NCBI RefSeq assembly: GCF_000526635.1
Contig: NZ_JAGL01000005.1
Span: 169 to 44,501, forward strand
DNA length: 44,333 nucleotides
Direction of reading: 5' to 3'
Origin: Aminobacter sp. J41
GTDB taxonomy: Bacteria > Pseudomonadota > Alphaproteobacteria > Rhizobiales > Rhizobiaceae
Part shown: piece after piece, positions 35,263 through 44,234 of the stretch
Layout of the letters: each line of letters starts with the position of its first letter
How positions within the stretch are numbered: position 1 is the stretch's first letter
Position numbers and translations under genes: made by a program
Notes under the pieces: generated by a model
The model's database searches: none
What the model was told of the DNA's origin: nothing
The model's input: the letters and a program-made list of their open reading frames with translations, nothing else

Positions 35263-36359
35263 TGGCCTCGCAAGCCGGCAGTCCGATCCCGCCCGATGTC
35301 GTCTCGGCCTTCGACTACGAGCGGCATGCCAGAGCGCGGCTGCCCGCCGACGTGTGGGCCTACATCTCCGGCGCCGGCGCCGACGGCATCACGAAGCGCT
35401 GGAACCGCGAGGCTTTCGACCGCCTTGCGCTGTCTGGCCGTGTACTTGCCGACATGAGCGGCGCCACCACGGCGACGGAACTGTTCGGCATGCCGCTCGA
35501 CATGCCGCTCATCGTGGCCCCGGCGGCGTTTCAGATGCTGGTGCATCCGGACGGCGAGCGCGCAACGGTCATCGGCGCGAGCGCGGCAAAGACATGGATG
35601 ACCGTCAGCTGCCAGGCGAGCGTCAGCCTCGAGGAGATCGCGGCGGCGTCGCAGACGACGCTCCTCTTCCAGCTCTACATGCAGCAGAGTCGCGACGACA
35701 CGCTGCGGCTGGTGCGCCGCGCCGAGGCTGCCGGCTACAAGGCGCTGATGGTCACGGTCGATGCCCCGGTCAACGGCGTGCGCAACGACGAGCAGCGCGC
35801 GGGATTTCGCCTGCCGCCGCATGTGCGGGCGGTAAATCTGGACGGCATGGCGGGGCCGGTCTCGCATGCGGGACTCGGCGAGAGCCCGGTATTCAAGGGG
35901 CTGCTCGACCGCGCGCCGAGCTGGGCCGACATTGAATGGCTGCGCTCAGAAACCTCGCTACCGCTGCTGCTCAAGGGAATTCCGCACCCGGACGATGCCG
36001 AGCGGGCAATTGCCTGCGGTGTCGACGGGATTGTGGTCTCGAACCATGGCGGGCGCACGCTGGACACGCTGCCTGCAAGCCTCGACATGTTGGAGCGGGT
36101 TGCGACGCAGGTTCAGCGCCGTGTGCCAGTGATCGTCGACGGCGGCATTCGCCGCGGCACCGATATGCTCAAGGCTTTGGCCCTTGGCGCTTATGCCGTC
36201 ATGATCGGGGCGCCGATCCTCCATGCGCTCGCCGTCGGCGGCGCCGTCGGCGTTCTTCACCTCCTCACGCTCCTCCGCGCCGAGTTCGAGGTCGCGATGG
36301 CGCTGACCGGGTGCCGGAGGGTGGGGGAGATTACAGCCGAAGTTGTCTGGCGGCGCTGA
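35262..36359 (+). CDS. FMN-dependent alpha-hydroxy-acid oxidase/dehydrogenase (LldD/glycolate oxidase family)
   Basis: A 365-residue TIM-barrel flavoenzyme. The N-terminal VWAYISGAGADG has the conserved Tyr, IVAPAAFQMLVHPDGE lies near FMN, FQLYMQQSRD has the second active-site Tyr, PLLLKGI the FMN-binding Lys, VSNHGGRTLD the catalytic His and substrate Arg, and VDGGIRRGTDMLKALALGA the FMN phosphate site. It oxidises a 2-hydroxy acid such as lactate or glycolate. Its ATG overlaps the piuC stop by one base (TGATG), so the two are translated together, which ties it to the iron-uptake locus in an unexplained way. No obvious signal peptide or membrane segment is present. Confidence 0.9.
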   Translation: MASQAGSPIPPDVVSAFDYERHARARLPADVWAYISGAGADGITKRWNREAFDRLALSGRVLADMSGATTATELFGMPLDMPLIVAPAAFQMLVHPDGERATVIGASAAKTWMTVSCQASVSLEEIAAASQTTLLFQLYMQQSRDDTLRLVRRAEAAGYKALMVTVDAPVNGVRNDEQRAGFRLPPHVRAVNLDGMAGPVSHAGLGESPVFKGLLDRAPSWADIEWLRSETSLPLLLKGIPHPDDAERAIACGVDGIVVSNHGGRTLDTLPASLDMLERVATQVQRRVPVIVDGGIRRGTDMLKALALGAYAVMIGAPILHALAVGGAVGVLHLLTLLRAEFEVAMALTGCRRVGEITAEVVWRR

Positions 36360-36393
36360 CAGTCATCAACCGGCAGCAGCGGAAACTCGGCGC

Positions 36394-37092
36394 TCAGCAC
36401 TCCGTCTGTGCGCTGGCGACGTCGCCCGGATTCGCCTCATCCAGCGGTGGGGGAGGGGACTGGGGGCCTTCCACAGCTGTCTCGCCCGTGATGGGGTCAA
36501 GGCCCGTGGCGACGGCGGGATGTTCCTGCTGCGGCGAGGTTTCGATCGGCTCCGTCTGATTGGTGCCAATGAAGGAGCCGCCGGTTCCTCCTGTCCAGCC
36601 GCTGGAGCCCGAACCGCCGGGCGCGGTCCCCGAATCAGCTCCCTGAACCGGCTGGGTCTCGGAAGCGGAGGGGCCGTTGGCCGCGGCGACTTCGCCAGAT
36701 TCCTCGCTGCTGTCCGTGCCGGAGCTGGCGGTGGAGGTGTCTGAAGCTGATCCCGCAGTGCTTGTTTCTGCTTCGGCTGACGCGACATTGCTGTCTGGTG
36801 CCGTCGCATCGGCACTCGCGCTGGTGCTTGCAGATGTTGTGGCATCCAGCGAGCTGGCGAGATCGTCAGTGCTGCCGGAAGGGGCTGCGCCGGTGTCGAC
36901 GCAGTCGGTGCGCCTGGACTGGGTTTCCGGAGCCACATCCTTGGCCGCCGGCGCCTCGGAGCCAGCGGGCTGCTGCGCTGGTGCGGCTGCCGGGGCATCC
37001 TGCTGCACCGGAGCTGTGGTGGTCTGCGCCCAGGCAATCGGCGCGGTCATCATGGCTCCTGCCAGCGGCAGGGCGAAGAGCATGCGCTTCAT
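36394..37092 (-). CDS. Secreted Ser/Thr/Ala/Pro-rich low-complexity protein
   Basis: A 232-residue protein I do not recognise. A signal peptide (MKRMLFALPLAGAMMTAPIAWA) is followed by a disordered-looking chain rich in Ala, Ser, Thr, Gly, Pro and acidic residues, with runs such as SASTSASADAT and PPPPLDE. Only two cysteines follow the signal: one in RRTDCVDTG and one as the very last residue. GGAGG lies 5 bases before the ATG at 37092; an ATG at 37095 is adjacent. Codon use is normal for the genome and long antisense readings are its shadow. It lies 78 bases downstream of selD on the same strand. It could be a periplasmic or envelope-linked linker protein. Confidence 0.75.
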   Translation of the reverse strand: MKRMLFALPLAGAMMTAPIAWAQTTTAPVQQDAPAAAPAQQPAGSEAPAAKDVAPETQSRRTDCVDTGAAPSGSTDDLASSLDATTSASTSASADATAPDSNVASAEAETSTAGSASDTSTASSGTDSSEESGEVAAANGPSASETQPVQGADSGTAPGGSGSSGWTGGTGGSFIGTNQTEPIETSPQQEHPAVATGLDPITGETAVEGPQSPPPPLDEANPGDVASAQTEC

Positions 37093-37170
37093 CATTACCT
37101 CCATCATGGTTGAGGCAAGAACAGATGAAGCGCGATTTCGTTGCGTAGGACGGTCCGGCCGGAGCTAAGG

Positions 37171-38223
37171 CTACTCGACCACCACCTGCGCGGGCCCATG
37201 TTCTATGCGGCCGACGATGGAGGCGCGCGGATAGCCGTTGTCGCGGATATGACGAACAAGGTTCTCCGCCTCATTCGCCGCGACCGCCACCAGCAGGCCG
37301 CCGGAGGTCTGCGGGTCGGTCAGGATGTGGCGGCGCCAGTCCTCAAGGCCCTCCGGCAGGACGACGCTTTCGCCATAGCTCTTCCAGTTGCGGTGCGAGG
37401 CGCCCGTCACGCAGCCATTTTGCGCGAGTGCCTCCGCCTCGCTGAGAAGCGGAAGCGAGGCGAGGTCGAGCTTCACGGTCAGGCCTGCGCCCCGCGCCAT
37501 TTCGAGCGAGTGGCCCAGGATGCCGAAGCCGGTGACATCGGTCATGGCGCTGACAGCCGGGTGTGCCGCAAGCTCGGCGCCGATCTTGTTGAGCAGCGTG
37601 GTCGAGGCGACCATTTCCTCATAGGCCGAGTAGGAAATTTGGTCCTTCTTGATCGCTGAGGAATAGATGCCGATGCCGAGCCCCTTGGTGAGGATGAGGG
37701 CATCGCCTGCGCGCGCATGCGAGTTGCGCTTCACCTGCGCGGTCGGGCAGGAGCCGATGACCGCAAGACCGTAGACGGGCTCCGGGCAGTCGATCGAGTG
37801 GCCGCCAGCGACGGGGATGCCGGCTTCGGCGCAGATGGAAGCGCCGCCGGCCAGGATCTGGCGGATGTCGGCCGGGTCCATCTTGTCGATCGGCATGCCG
37901 ACAATGGCGAGTGCGAAGATCGGCTTGCCGCCCATGGCGTAGACGTCGGAGATCGCGTTGGTCGCGGCGATGCGGCCGAAGGTGTGCGGATCGTCGACCA
38001 TCGGCATGAAGAAGTCGGTGGTGGCGATGATCGAGGTGGTTCCGTCGAGGTCCCAGACGGCGGCGTCGTCGGCGGTCTCCGTGCCGACAAGAAGGTTCGC
38101 AAACGGCCCCGCCTGCGGCATCTCGCTAAGCAGATCCTGCAGCACCGCAGGCGCCAGCTTGCATCCGCAGCCTCCGCCGTGTGCAAGACTTGTGAGGCGC
38201 GGCTTTTCCGTCGGTTTGTCCAT
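37171..38223 (-). CDS. selD: Selenide, water dikinase
   Basis: A 350-residue SelD. The N-terminal GGGCGCK carries the catalytic Cys (Cys19, equivalent to E. coli Cys17) and Lys22; the enzyme itself uses Cys, not selenocysteine. [10 protein letters not shown] binds metal and nucleotide, followed by [34 protein letters not shown] and [14 protein letters not shown]. It makes selenophosphate from selenide and ATP, the selenium donor for Sec-tRNA. It is divergent from the selenoprotein fdnG, 200 bases away, so the pair forms one functional unit. Confidence 0.97.
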   Translation of the reverse strand: MDKPTEKPRLTSLAHGGGCGCKLAPAVLQDLLSEMPQAGPFANLLVGTETADDAAVWDLDGTTSIIATTDFFMPMVDDPHTFGRIAATNAISDVYAMGGKPIFALAIVGMPIDKMDPADIRQILAGGASICAEAGIPVAGGHSIDCPEPVYGLAVIGSCPTAQVKRNSHARAGDALILTKGLGIGIYSSAIKKDQISYSAYEEMVASTTLLNKIGAELAAHPAVSAMTDVTGFGILGHSLEMARGAGLTVKLDLASLPLLSEAEALAQNGCVTGASHRNWKSYGESVVLPEGLEDWRRHILTDPQTSGGLLVAVAANEAENLVRHIRDNGYPRASIVGRIEHGPAQVVVE

Positions 38224-38303
38224 CTGTCGACCTCGAAGTTTTTCACTAATGCCGGAACACTATACTGAGAAATGTCGGTAACAGGAGTCCGCATCAGGTA
38301 ACA

Positions 38304-38318
38304 TGAGTAATAAGATCA
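38304..38318 (+). promoter_or_regulatory. IRO-box-like palindrome upstream of fdnG
   Basis: TGAGTAATAAGATCA is an exact TGA-N9-TCA match, in the AT-rich divergent region between selD and fdnG. Together with the following bases it shares TGA-N9-TCATGTTTTA with the receptor operator at 32137. Two TTGACA copies 12 bases apart (38330-38335 and 38342-38347) follow. Confidence 0.45.
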
Positions 38319-38423
38319 TGTTTTATGACTTGACAGGTCTTTTGACAGACCCGGATTGCGCAGGTAGCATCCTCCCAGAGTCTGGTGAATTCCAGTCTGA
38401 AACCCTTTTGCAGGGAGGTTCTG

Positions 38424-41400
38424 ATGAATATGGAAATCTCTCGGCGAAGTTTTCTGAAAGGCGCGGGCGCGGGCGTTGCAGCAACAACGATCGGCGCTTT
38501 CGGTTTTGGGGAAGCGGAAGCCGCATTTGTTGAAGGCCTGAGGCCCTACAAGCTTGCAGGGACGACGGAAACCCGCAACACCTGCCCGTACTGCTCGGTG
38601 GCTTGCGGCGTCATCATCTATTCGAAGGGTGACATCACCCAGGGCACCGCTGAGGCGGTCCACCTCGAGGGCGACGTAGACCATCCGACCAACCGCGGTA
38701 CGCTCTGCCCGAAGGGCGCGGCGCTGCTGGACTTCATCAAGTCGGAAACACGCCTGACCAAGCCAAAGGTCCGTCGTCCGGGCTCCAACAAGTTCGAGGA
38801 GATTTCCTGGGAGCAGGCCCTCGACGAGATCGCGCGGCACATGAAGGAAGACCGCGACGCGAACCTCATCGAACGCAACATGGATGGCGTTCCGGTGAAT
38901 CGCTGGACTTCGACCGGGTTCCTCGCCGCATCGGCGACGACCAACGAGACAGCCTGGCTCACGTACAAGGTTGTCCGTTCAACCGGTATGGTGGCTTTCG
39001 ACAACCAAGCGAGAGTCTGACACGGCCCCACGGTGTCCAGTCTGGGCCCAACTTTTGGTCGTGGTGCAATGACGAATTCGTGGACGGATATCCGTAACAC
39101 GGATTTGGTGATCATCATGGGCGGCAATGCCGCCGAAGCACATCCCTGTGGTTTCAAGTGGGTCACGGAGGCCAAGGCCAACCGTGGCGCAAAGCTCATC
39201 GTCGTCGATCCGCGCTTCACGCGCTCGGCGTCGGTTGCCGACTACTACGCGCCGATCCGTCAGGGCACGGACATCGCGTTCCTGCTCGGCGTCATCAAGT
39301 ACTGCATCGACAACGACAAGGTGCAGTGGGACTACGTCCGCGCGTTCACCAACGCCGCCTACATCGTCAAGGAAGGGTTCGACTACAAGGACGGCCTCTT
39401 CACCGGCTATGACTCGGAAAAGCGGGACTACGACCGCTCGACGTGGGACTACGAGATCGGCGAGGACGGCTATGTCGTCACCGACGAGACGCTGCAGAAT
39501 CCCCGCTGCGTGTGGAACCTGCTGAAGAAGCACGTTTCCGTCTACACGCCGGAGATGGTGGAGCGCATCTGCGGCACGCCTAAGGACAAGTTCCTGAAGG
39601 TGGCCGAGATGATCTCGGAGTGCTCGACGCCTGACAAGACCATGACGTCGATGTACGCGCTGGGCTGGACGCAGCATTCCAAGGGTTCGCAGAACATCCG
39701 CTCGATGGCGATGCTGCAGCTGATTCTTGGCAATATCGGCGTCCGTGGCGGCGGCATGAACGCGCTGCGCGGTCACTCCAACATCCAGGGCCTCACCGAC
39801 ATCGGCCTGATGTCGAACCTGATCCCGGGATACCTCAACATCCCGACCGAACGGGAAGTCGCCTACGCGACCTACATCGGCTCGCGCGGGTTCAAGCCGC
39901 TTCGGCCGAACCAGATGAGCTACTGGCAGAACTATCCGAAGTTCTTCGTCTCCTTCATGAAGGCGATGTGGGGCTCGGCAGCGACGCCGGAAAACGACTT
40001 CGCGTATCACTTCCTGCCGAAGCTCGACGTGGCGTCCTACGACGTCCTGCGGGCCTTCGAGATGATGGATCAGGGGCAGATGTTCGGCTACTTCTGCCAG
40101 GGCTTCAATCCGCTCCTTGCCTTCCCGAACCGCGGGAAGCTGACCCGGTCGCTGTCGAAGCTGAAGTACCTGGTCATCATGGATCCGCTGGAGACGGAGA
40201 CGGCCCGGTTCTGGGAAAACCACGGCACCCACAACGACGTCGACACGGCGTCGATCCAGACCGAGGTCTACCAGCTTCCGTCCACCTGCTTCGCCGAGGA
40301 CGAGGGCGCGCTGGTCAACTCCGGCCGCTGGCTGCAGTGGCACTGGGCTGCACAGAACCCGCCGGGCGACGCGAAGGCCGACACCTGGATCATGGCGCAG
40401 CTGCACCTGCGGCTGAAGAAGATGTACCAGGAAGAAGGCGGCAAGTTCCCCGATCCGATCCTCAACCTGACCTGGCCATACGCCAATCCGGACGAGCCTT
40501 CACCGGATGAGCTCGCCCGCGAGCTCAACGGCTATGCGGTGGCCGATTTGCGCGACCCGAACGATCCGACCAAGGTGGTGCTGGAGGCGGGCAAGCAGGT
40601 TCCGAACTTCGGCACGCTGCGCGCCGACGGTTCGACCGCCTGCGGCTGCTGGATCTATTCCGGCTGCTACACCGAGGACGGCAACATGATGGCCCGCCGG
40701 GACAATAATGACCCGGATGCCACCGGCGCCTATTCCAACTGGGCGTTCTCGTGGCCGGCGAACCGGCGCATCCTGTACAACCGCGCTTCCTGCGACCTTG
40801 ACGGCAAGCCCTGGGATCCGTCCCGCAAGCTGATCGAGTGGAACGGAGAGAAGTGGGTCGGCTATGACGTGCCGGATATCGCCGTGACGGCGAATCCACG
40901 CGAAGTCGGGCCGTTCATCATGAACCCGGAGGGACAGTCGCGACTGTTCACCCGCGGCATGATGCGTGACGGACCGTTCCCGGCGCACTACGAGCCGTTC
41001 GAGTCGCCCGTCGCCAACGTCGTCGCCCCGGCGATCCGCGGCAACCCGGTTGCCCGCGTCTTTGCCAGCGACCGCGAGGAGTTCGGCGATGCGGCGGAGT
41101 TCCCGTACGCGGCGACCTCCTACCGTCTCACTGAGCACTTCCACTACTGGACGAAGCACGTCTGGGTGAACGCCGTTCTCCAGCCGGAATTCTTCGTCGA
41201 GATCTCGGAAGAGCTTGCGGCGGAGAAGGGCATCGAGAAGGGCGGCTGGTGCCGGGTCTGGAACAAGCGTGGTTCCGTCCACGCCAAGGCGGTCGTCACC
41301 AAGCGCATCCAGCCCCTCGTTTGCGACGGAAAGCCGGTGCACATCGTCGGCATTCCGCTGCACTGGGGCTTCACCGGCGCGGCCAAGAATGGCTGGGGCC

Positions 41401-41504
41401 CGAACACGCTGACCCCGTTCGTGGGCGACGCGAACATCGAGACCCCGGAGTTCAAGGCGTTCCTTGTCAACATCGAGCGGTCCGACGGACCGGCGACAGC
41501 GTAG
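38424..41504 (+). CDS. fdnG: Formate dehydrogenase major subunit, selenocysteine- and Tat-dependent
   Basis: A 1026-residue molybdopterin enzyme read through an in-frame UGA at 39018-39020 (selenocysteine, residue 199). A twin-arginine signal ISRRSFLKGAGAG is followed by a 4Fe-4S site (NTCPYCSVACGV plus GTLCPKGAALLD), the DNQARV-Sec-HGPTV active site, FGRGAMTNSWTDIRN, GGNAAEAHPCGF and a C-terminal molybdopterin dinucleotide-binding domain (HVWVNAVLQPEFFVEISEEL). Start 38424 has GGGAGG 7 bases upstream. It oxidises formate to CO2 in the periplasm, passing electrons to FdnH and FdnI. Gene finders will split this gene at the UGA; it is not broken. It could equally be called fdoG. Confidence 0.96.
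39018..39049 (+). promoter_or_regulatory. Selenocysteine codon UGA with bacterial SECIS hairpin
   Basis: UGA at 39018-39020 is followed after 11 bases by GGUGUCC (39032-39038), loop AGUCU (39039-39043) and GGGCCC (39044-39049). The stem forms with one bulged U on the 5' side and a GU in the loop, both features known to contact SelB. Spacing equals that of E. coli fdhF/fdnG. Confidence 0.88.
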
Positions 41505-41518
41505 GGGAGGATTGAGCC

Positions 41519-42490
41519 ATGACCATCAACGTCAATCCGCCTGTCGCTCCCGACACCCAGCAGACGATGGGACCGCAGGACTACATCCGGCGGTCGGCAT
41601 CGAAGGTGCCGGAGCCGGAACGCAAGCTCGAGCCGGTCGCCAAGCTCATCGATGTGTCGAAATGCATTGGTTGCAAGGCCTGTCAGTCGGCATGCCTGGA
41701 GTGGAACGACCTGCGCGAGGAAGTCGGGGTCAATGTGGGCGTCTACGACAACCCGCACGACCTGACCCCGAACACCTTCACGCTGATGCGCTTCACCGAG
41801 TGGGTGAACGACGAGACCGGCAATCTCGAGTGGCTCATCCGCAAGGATGGCTGCATGCACTGTGCGGATCCGGGCTGCCTTAAGGCTTGCCCGGCGCCGG
41901 GCGCTATTGTGCAGTACTCGAACGGCGTCGTCGACTTCGTCCACGAGAACTGCATTGGCTGCGGCTACTGCGTGCAGGGTTGCCCGTTCAACATCCCGCG
42001 CATCTCCAAGGCTGACAACCGCGCCTATAAGTGCACACTGTGCTCCGACCGCATCGCGGTGGGCCAGGGCCCGGCCTGCGCCAAGGCATGCCCGACAAAG
42101 GCGATCGTGTTCGGCACCAAGGAGGAGATGAAGGCCCATGCGGAAAAGCGCATCGAGGACCTGAAGTCTCGCGGCTACGACAATGCCGGCCTCTACGATC
42201 CGCCGGGCGTTGGCGGTACGCACGTCATGTACGTGCTGCACCACGCCGACCGGCCATCGCTCTATGCGGGCCTGCCGGACAATCCGCGCATCTCGCCGGT
42301 GGTCGAGGCCTGGAAGGGCGTGACCAAATATGCGGGTCTTGCGCTGATGGGCTTTGCCGCGGCAGCAGGCGTCGTTCACATGGCGCTGTCCGGCCGCAAC
42401 CGCGTCAGCCGCGAGGATGACGAGGAAGCTAGGCGCCTGGCTGCGCAGGCACCGGCCGCCGAGCCTCAGGATGGGGAGCCGCGCGCATGA
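41519..42490 (+). CDS. fdnH: Formate dehydrogenase iron-sulfur subunit
   Basis: A 323-residue ferredoxin-like subunit with four 4Fe-4S cluster motifs: [35 protein letters not shown] and [22 protein letters not shown]-terminal hydrophobic helix (about residues 274-291, [20 protein letters not shown]) anchors it in the membrane, facing the periplasm as in E. coli FdnH. It relays electrons from the Mo/Se subunit to the cytochrome b subunit. It starts 14 bases after fdnG with GGGGAGGA upstream, and overlaps fdnI by 4 bases. Confidence 0.96.
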   Translation: MTINVNPPVAPDTQQTMGPQDYIRRSASKVPEPERKLEPVAKLIDVSKCIGCKACQSACLEWNDLREEVGVNVGVYDNPHDLTPNTFTLMRFTEWVNDETGNLEWLIRKDGCMHCADPGCLKACPAPGAIVQYSNGVVDFVHENCIGCGYCVQGCPFNIPRISKADNRAYKCTLCSDRIAVGQGPACAKACPTKAIVFGTKEEMKAHAEKRIEDLKSRGYDNAGLYDPPGVGGTHVMYVLHHADRPSLYAGLPDNPRISPVVEAWKGVTKYAGLALMGFAAAAGVVHMALSGRNRVSREDDEEARRLAAQAPAAEPQDGEPRA

Positions 42491-43230
42491 CGGATACCAT
42501 GATGCATGGCGCTCCGCGTCCCGCACCGCAGGTCAGCAAGAAGGAAATCGACCGCGGGGATAAGCTGATCGTCGGGCCGGAGGTCCAGGTCAACCGCTAC
42601 ACGCGATGGGCGCGCATCAACCACTGGATCACGGCGATCAGCCTGATCCTGCTCGCACTCAGCGGCCTCGCGCTGTTCCACCCGTCGCTCTACTGGCTGA
42701 CCGGCCTGTTCGGCGGCGGGCAGATGACACGCTGGATCCATCCGTGGATCGGCGTCGTGCTGTTCGTCTCGTTTGCGGGGCTGTTCATCCGCTTCTTCCG
42801 GCTGAACCTGCCCTCGCGCGAGGACGCGCAGTGGACGGCGCGGATCGGCGACGTGCTCAAGGGCAACGAGGAAAAGCTGCCCGAAGTCGGTAAGTACAAT
42901 GCCGGCCAGAAGTTCGTCTTCTGGGCGATGTCGATCCTGATCATCACGCTGATCGTTTCAGGCCTCGGCGTCTGGGAGGAATATTTCTCCGGCATGCTGA
43001 CGATCCCGCAGCGCCGTATCGCCGTCCTCATCCACTCGATGGCCGCTGTGGCGATCATCTGCGTGTGGATCGTCCACGTCTATGCAGCCTTCTGGGTTCA
43101 GGGTACGCTCGGCGCCATGACCCGCGGCAAGGTGAGTGGCGGCTGGGCCTGGCGCCATCACCGCAAGTGGTTCCGCGCCCTTGCGGCCTATGGCCAGCGC
43201 GAGAAGATCAGCAGCGCCGACAAGCGCTGA
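42487..43230 (+). CDS. fdnI: Formate dehydrogenase cytochrome b556 subunit
   Basis: A 247-residue membrane protein with four helices and the FdnI/FdoI pattern: [20 protein letters not shown] (His heme ligand), [39 protein letters not shown] and [20 protein letters not shown]. An N-terminal tail of about 30 residues and a C-terminal basic tail ([11 protein letters not shown]) are cytoplasmic. It holds two hemes b and passes electrons from FdnH to quinone. The ATG overlaps the fdnH stop (ATGA). Confidence 0.95.
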   Translation: MTDTMMHGAPRPAPQVSKKEIDRGDKLIVGPEVQVNRYTRWARINHWITAISLILLALSGLALFHPSLYWLTGLFGGGQMTRWIHPWIGVVLFVSFAGLFIRFFRLNLPSREDAQWTARIGDVLKGNEEKLPEVGKYNAGQKFVFWAMSILIITLIVSGLGVWEEYFSGMLTIPQRRIAVLIHSMAAVAIICVWIVHVYAAFWVQGTLGAMTRGKVSGGWAWRHHRKWFRALAAYGQREKISSADKR

Positions 43231-43246
43231 ACATGCAAGCATCCGG

Positions 43247-43268
43247 TCCGGCGAAATCCTTCGCCGGA
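43247..43268 (+). promoter_or_regulatory. Hairpin between fdnI and fdhE
   Basis: TCCGGCGAA-ATCC-TTCGCCGGA is a perfect 9-bp stem in the short gap after fdnI, 49 bases before the preferred fdhE start. No T-run follows, so a stability, processing or translation-control element is more likely than a terminator. Confidence 0.5.
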
Positions 43269-43316
43269 TCTTCATCCGAGAATGCCGCGTGGCCCGTGCG
43301 GCTCGTGGAGGACCGA

Positions 43317-44234
43317 ATGCCCCGCAGAATTCCCGTCCAGGGAGATGTCACCCAGATCGGCGAAGTCAGGACCCCGCCCATTGCGCGGGTGCCGGACCCT
43401 GTCCGCCTGTTCGAGCGGCGCGCGAAGCGCTTCGAGGTCCTGTCGGGACCGGACGGCATCGGGCCGTATCTCGGCTTCCTCGCCGGCATCGCCCGCGCGC
43501 AGCACGAGCTCGCGCAGGAGCTGCCCGAGCCCGAGGCACCGGCTGAGGCGAGCCTCGACCGCGCGCTCGAATACGGCATGCCGCCGCTCGACCGCAACGC
43601 CTTCACGCCCGACGAAGAGTTCCTGTCGCTGAGCGAGAAGCTGTTTGGAAAGCTGGAGACGCTCCAGAAGCCGAAGGCCGCAAAGGCCGCGCTCGAGAGC
43701 GTGCGCAAGGCCACCCAGGCCGAACTGACGGCGATCGTTACCGACCTGATGGCCGATTCCGTCCCTGTCGAGCGCATGGCGGAATACGGCTATGTCGCCG
43801 CCGCCCTGCAGCTGCGCTTCGTGCGCCTTGCCTCGACGCTGCCGGAGCGGGAGCTGAAGCCGGTCGGCGATGGCGCCTGCCCGGCCTGCGGTGGCCCGCC
43901 GGTCAGTTCCCTGATCGTCAACTGGCCGCACGCGAGCGGTTCGCGCTTTTGTTCCTGCGCGCTGTGCGGGACGCTCTGGCATCATGTGCGCATCAAGTGC
44001 GCGATCTGCTCGTCAACTAAGGGTATCCGCTACCAGGAGATCGAGGACGGCCCCGGCACGATCAAGGCCGAGACCTGCGACGAGTGCGGCTGCTACGTAA
44101 AGATCTTCAACCAGCAGAAGGACGTGTCGCTCGACCCGTTCGCCGACGACGTCGGCAGTCTCGGCCTCGACCTTCTGATGAAGGAGACGAAATTCCGTCG
44201 CGGCTCGTTCAACCCGTTCCTCCTGGGCTACTAG
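43317..44234 (+). CDS. fdhE: Formate dehydrogenase accessory protein
   Basis: A 305-residue FdhE, near the 309 of E. coli. The N-terminal helical half has VRLFERRAKRFEVL and GPYLGFLAGIARAQHELAQ; the C-terminal half carries four rubredoxin-like CxxC pairs, CPACGGPP, CALCGTLWHHVRIKC, CAICSSTKG and CDECGCY, which bind iron. FdhE is needed for formation of active formate dehydrogenase before Tat export. The ATG at 43317 has GGAGGA 4 bases upstream; an ATG at 43233 is possible, but it would put the 43247-43268 hairpin inside the coding region. Confidence 0.94.
   Translation: MPRRIPVQGDVTQIGEVRTPPIARVPDPVRLFERRAKRFEVLSGPDGIGPYLGFLAGIARAQHELAQELPEPEAPAEASLDRALEYGMPPLDRNAFTPDEEFLSLSEKLFGKLETLQKPKAAKAALESVRKATQAELTAIVTDLMADSVPVERMAEYGYVAAALQLRFVRLASTLPERELKPVGDGACPACGGPPVSSLIVNWPHASGSRFCSCALCGTLWHHVRIKCAICSSTKGIRYQEIEDGPGTIKAETCDECGCYVKIFNQQKDVSLDPFADDVGSLGLDLLMKETKFRRGSFNPFLLGY

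Noticed and set aside
38224-38423. Possible selC (tRNA-Sec) between selD and fdnG
   Set aside because: No tRNA-like cloverleaf or TCA anticodon arm context could be seen; the region looks like promoter DNA.
39018-39020. In-frame stop in the formate dehydrogenase gene as a sign of a pseudogene
   Set aside because: It sits at the active-site selenocysteine position, is followed by a matching SECIS hairpin, and selD is adjacent.
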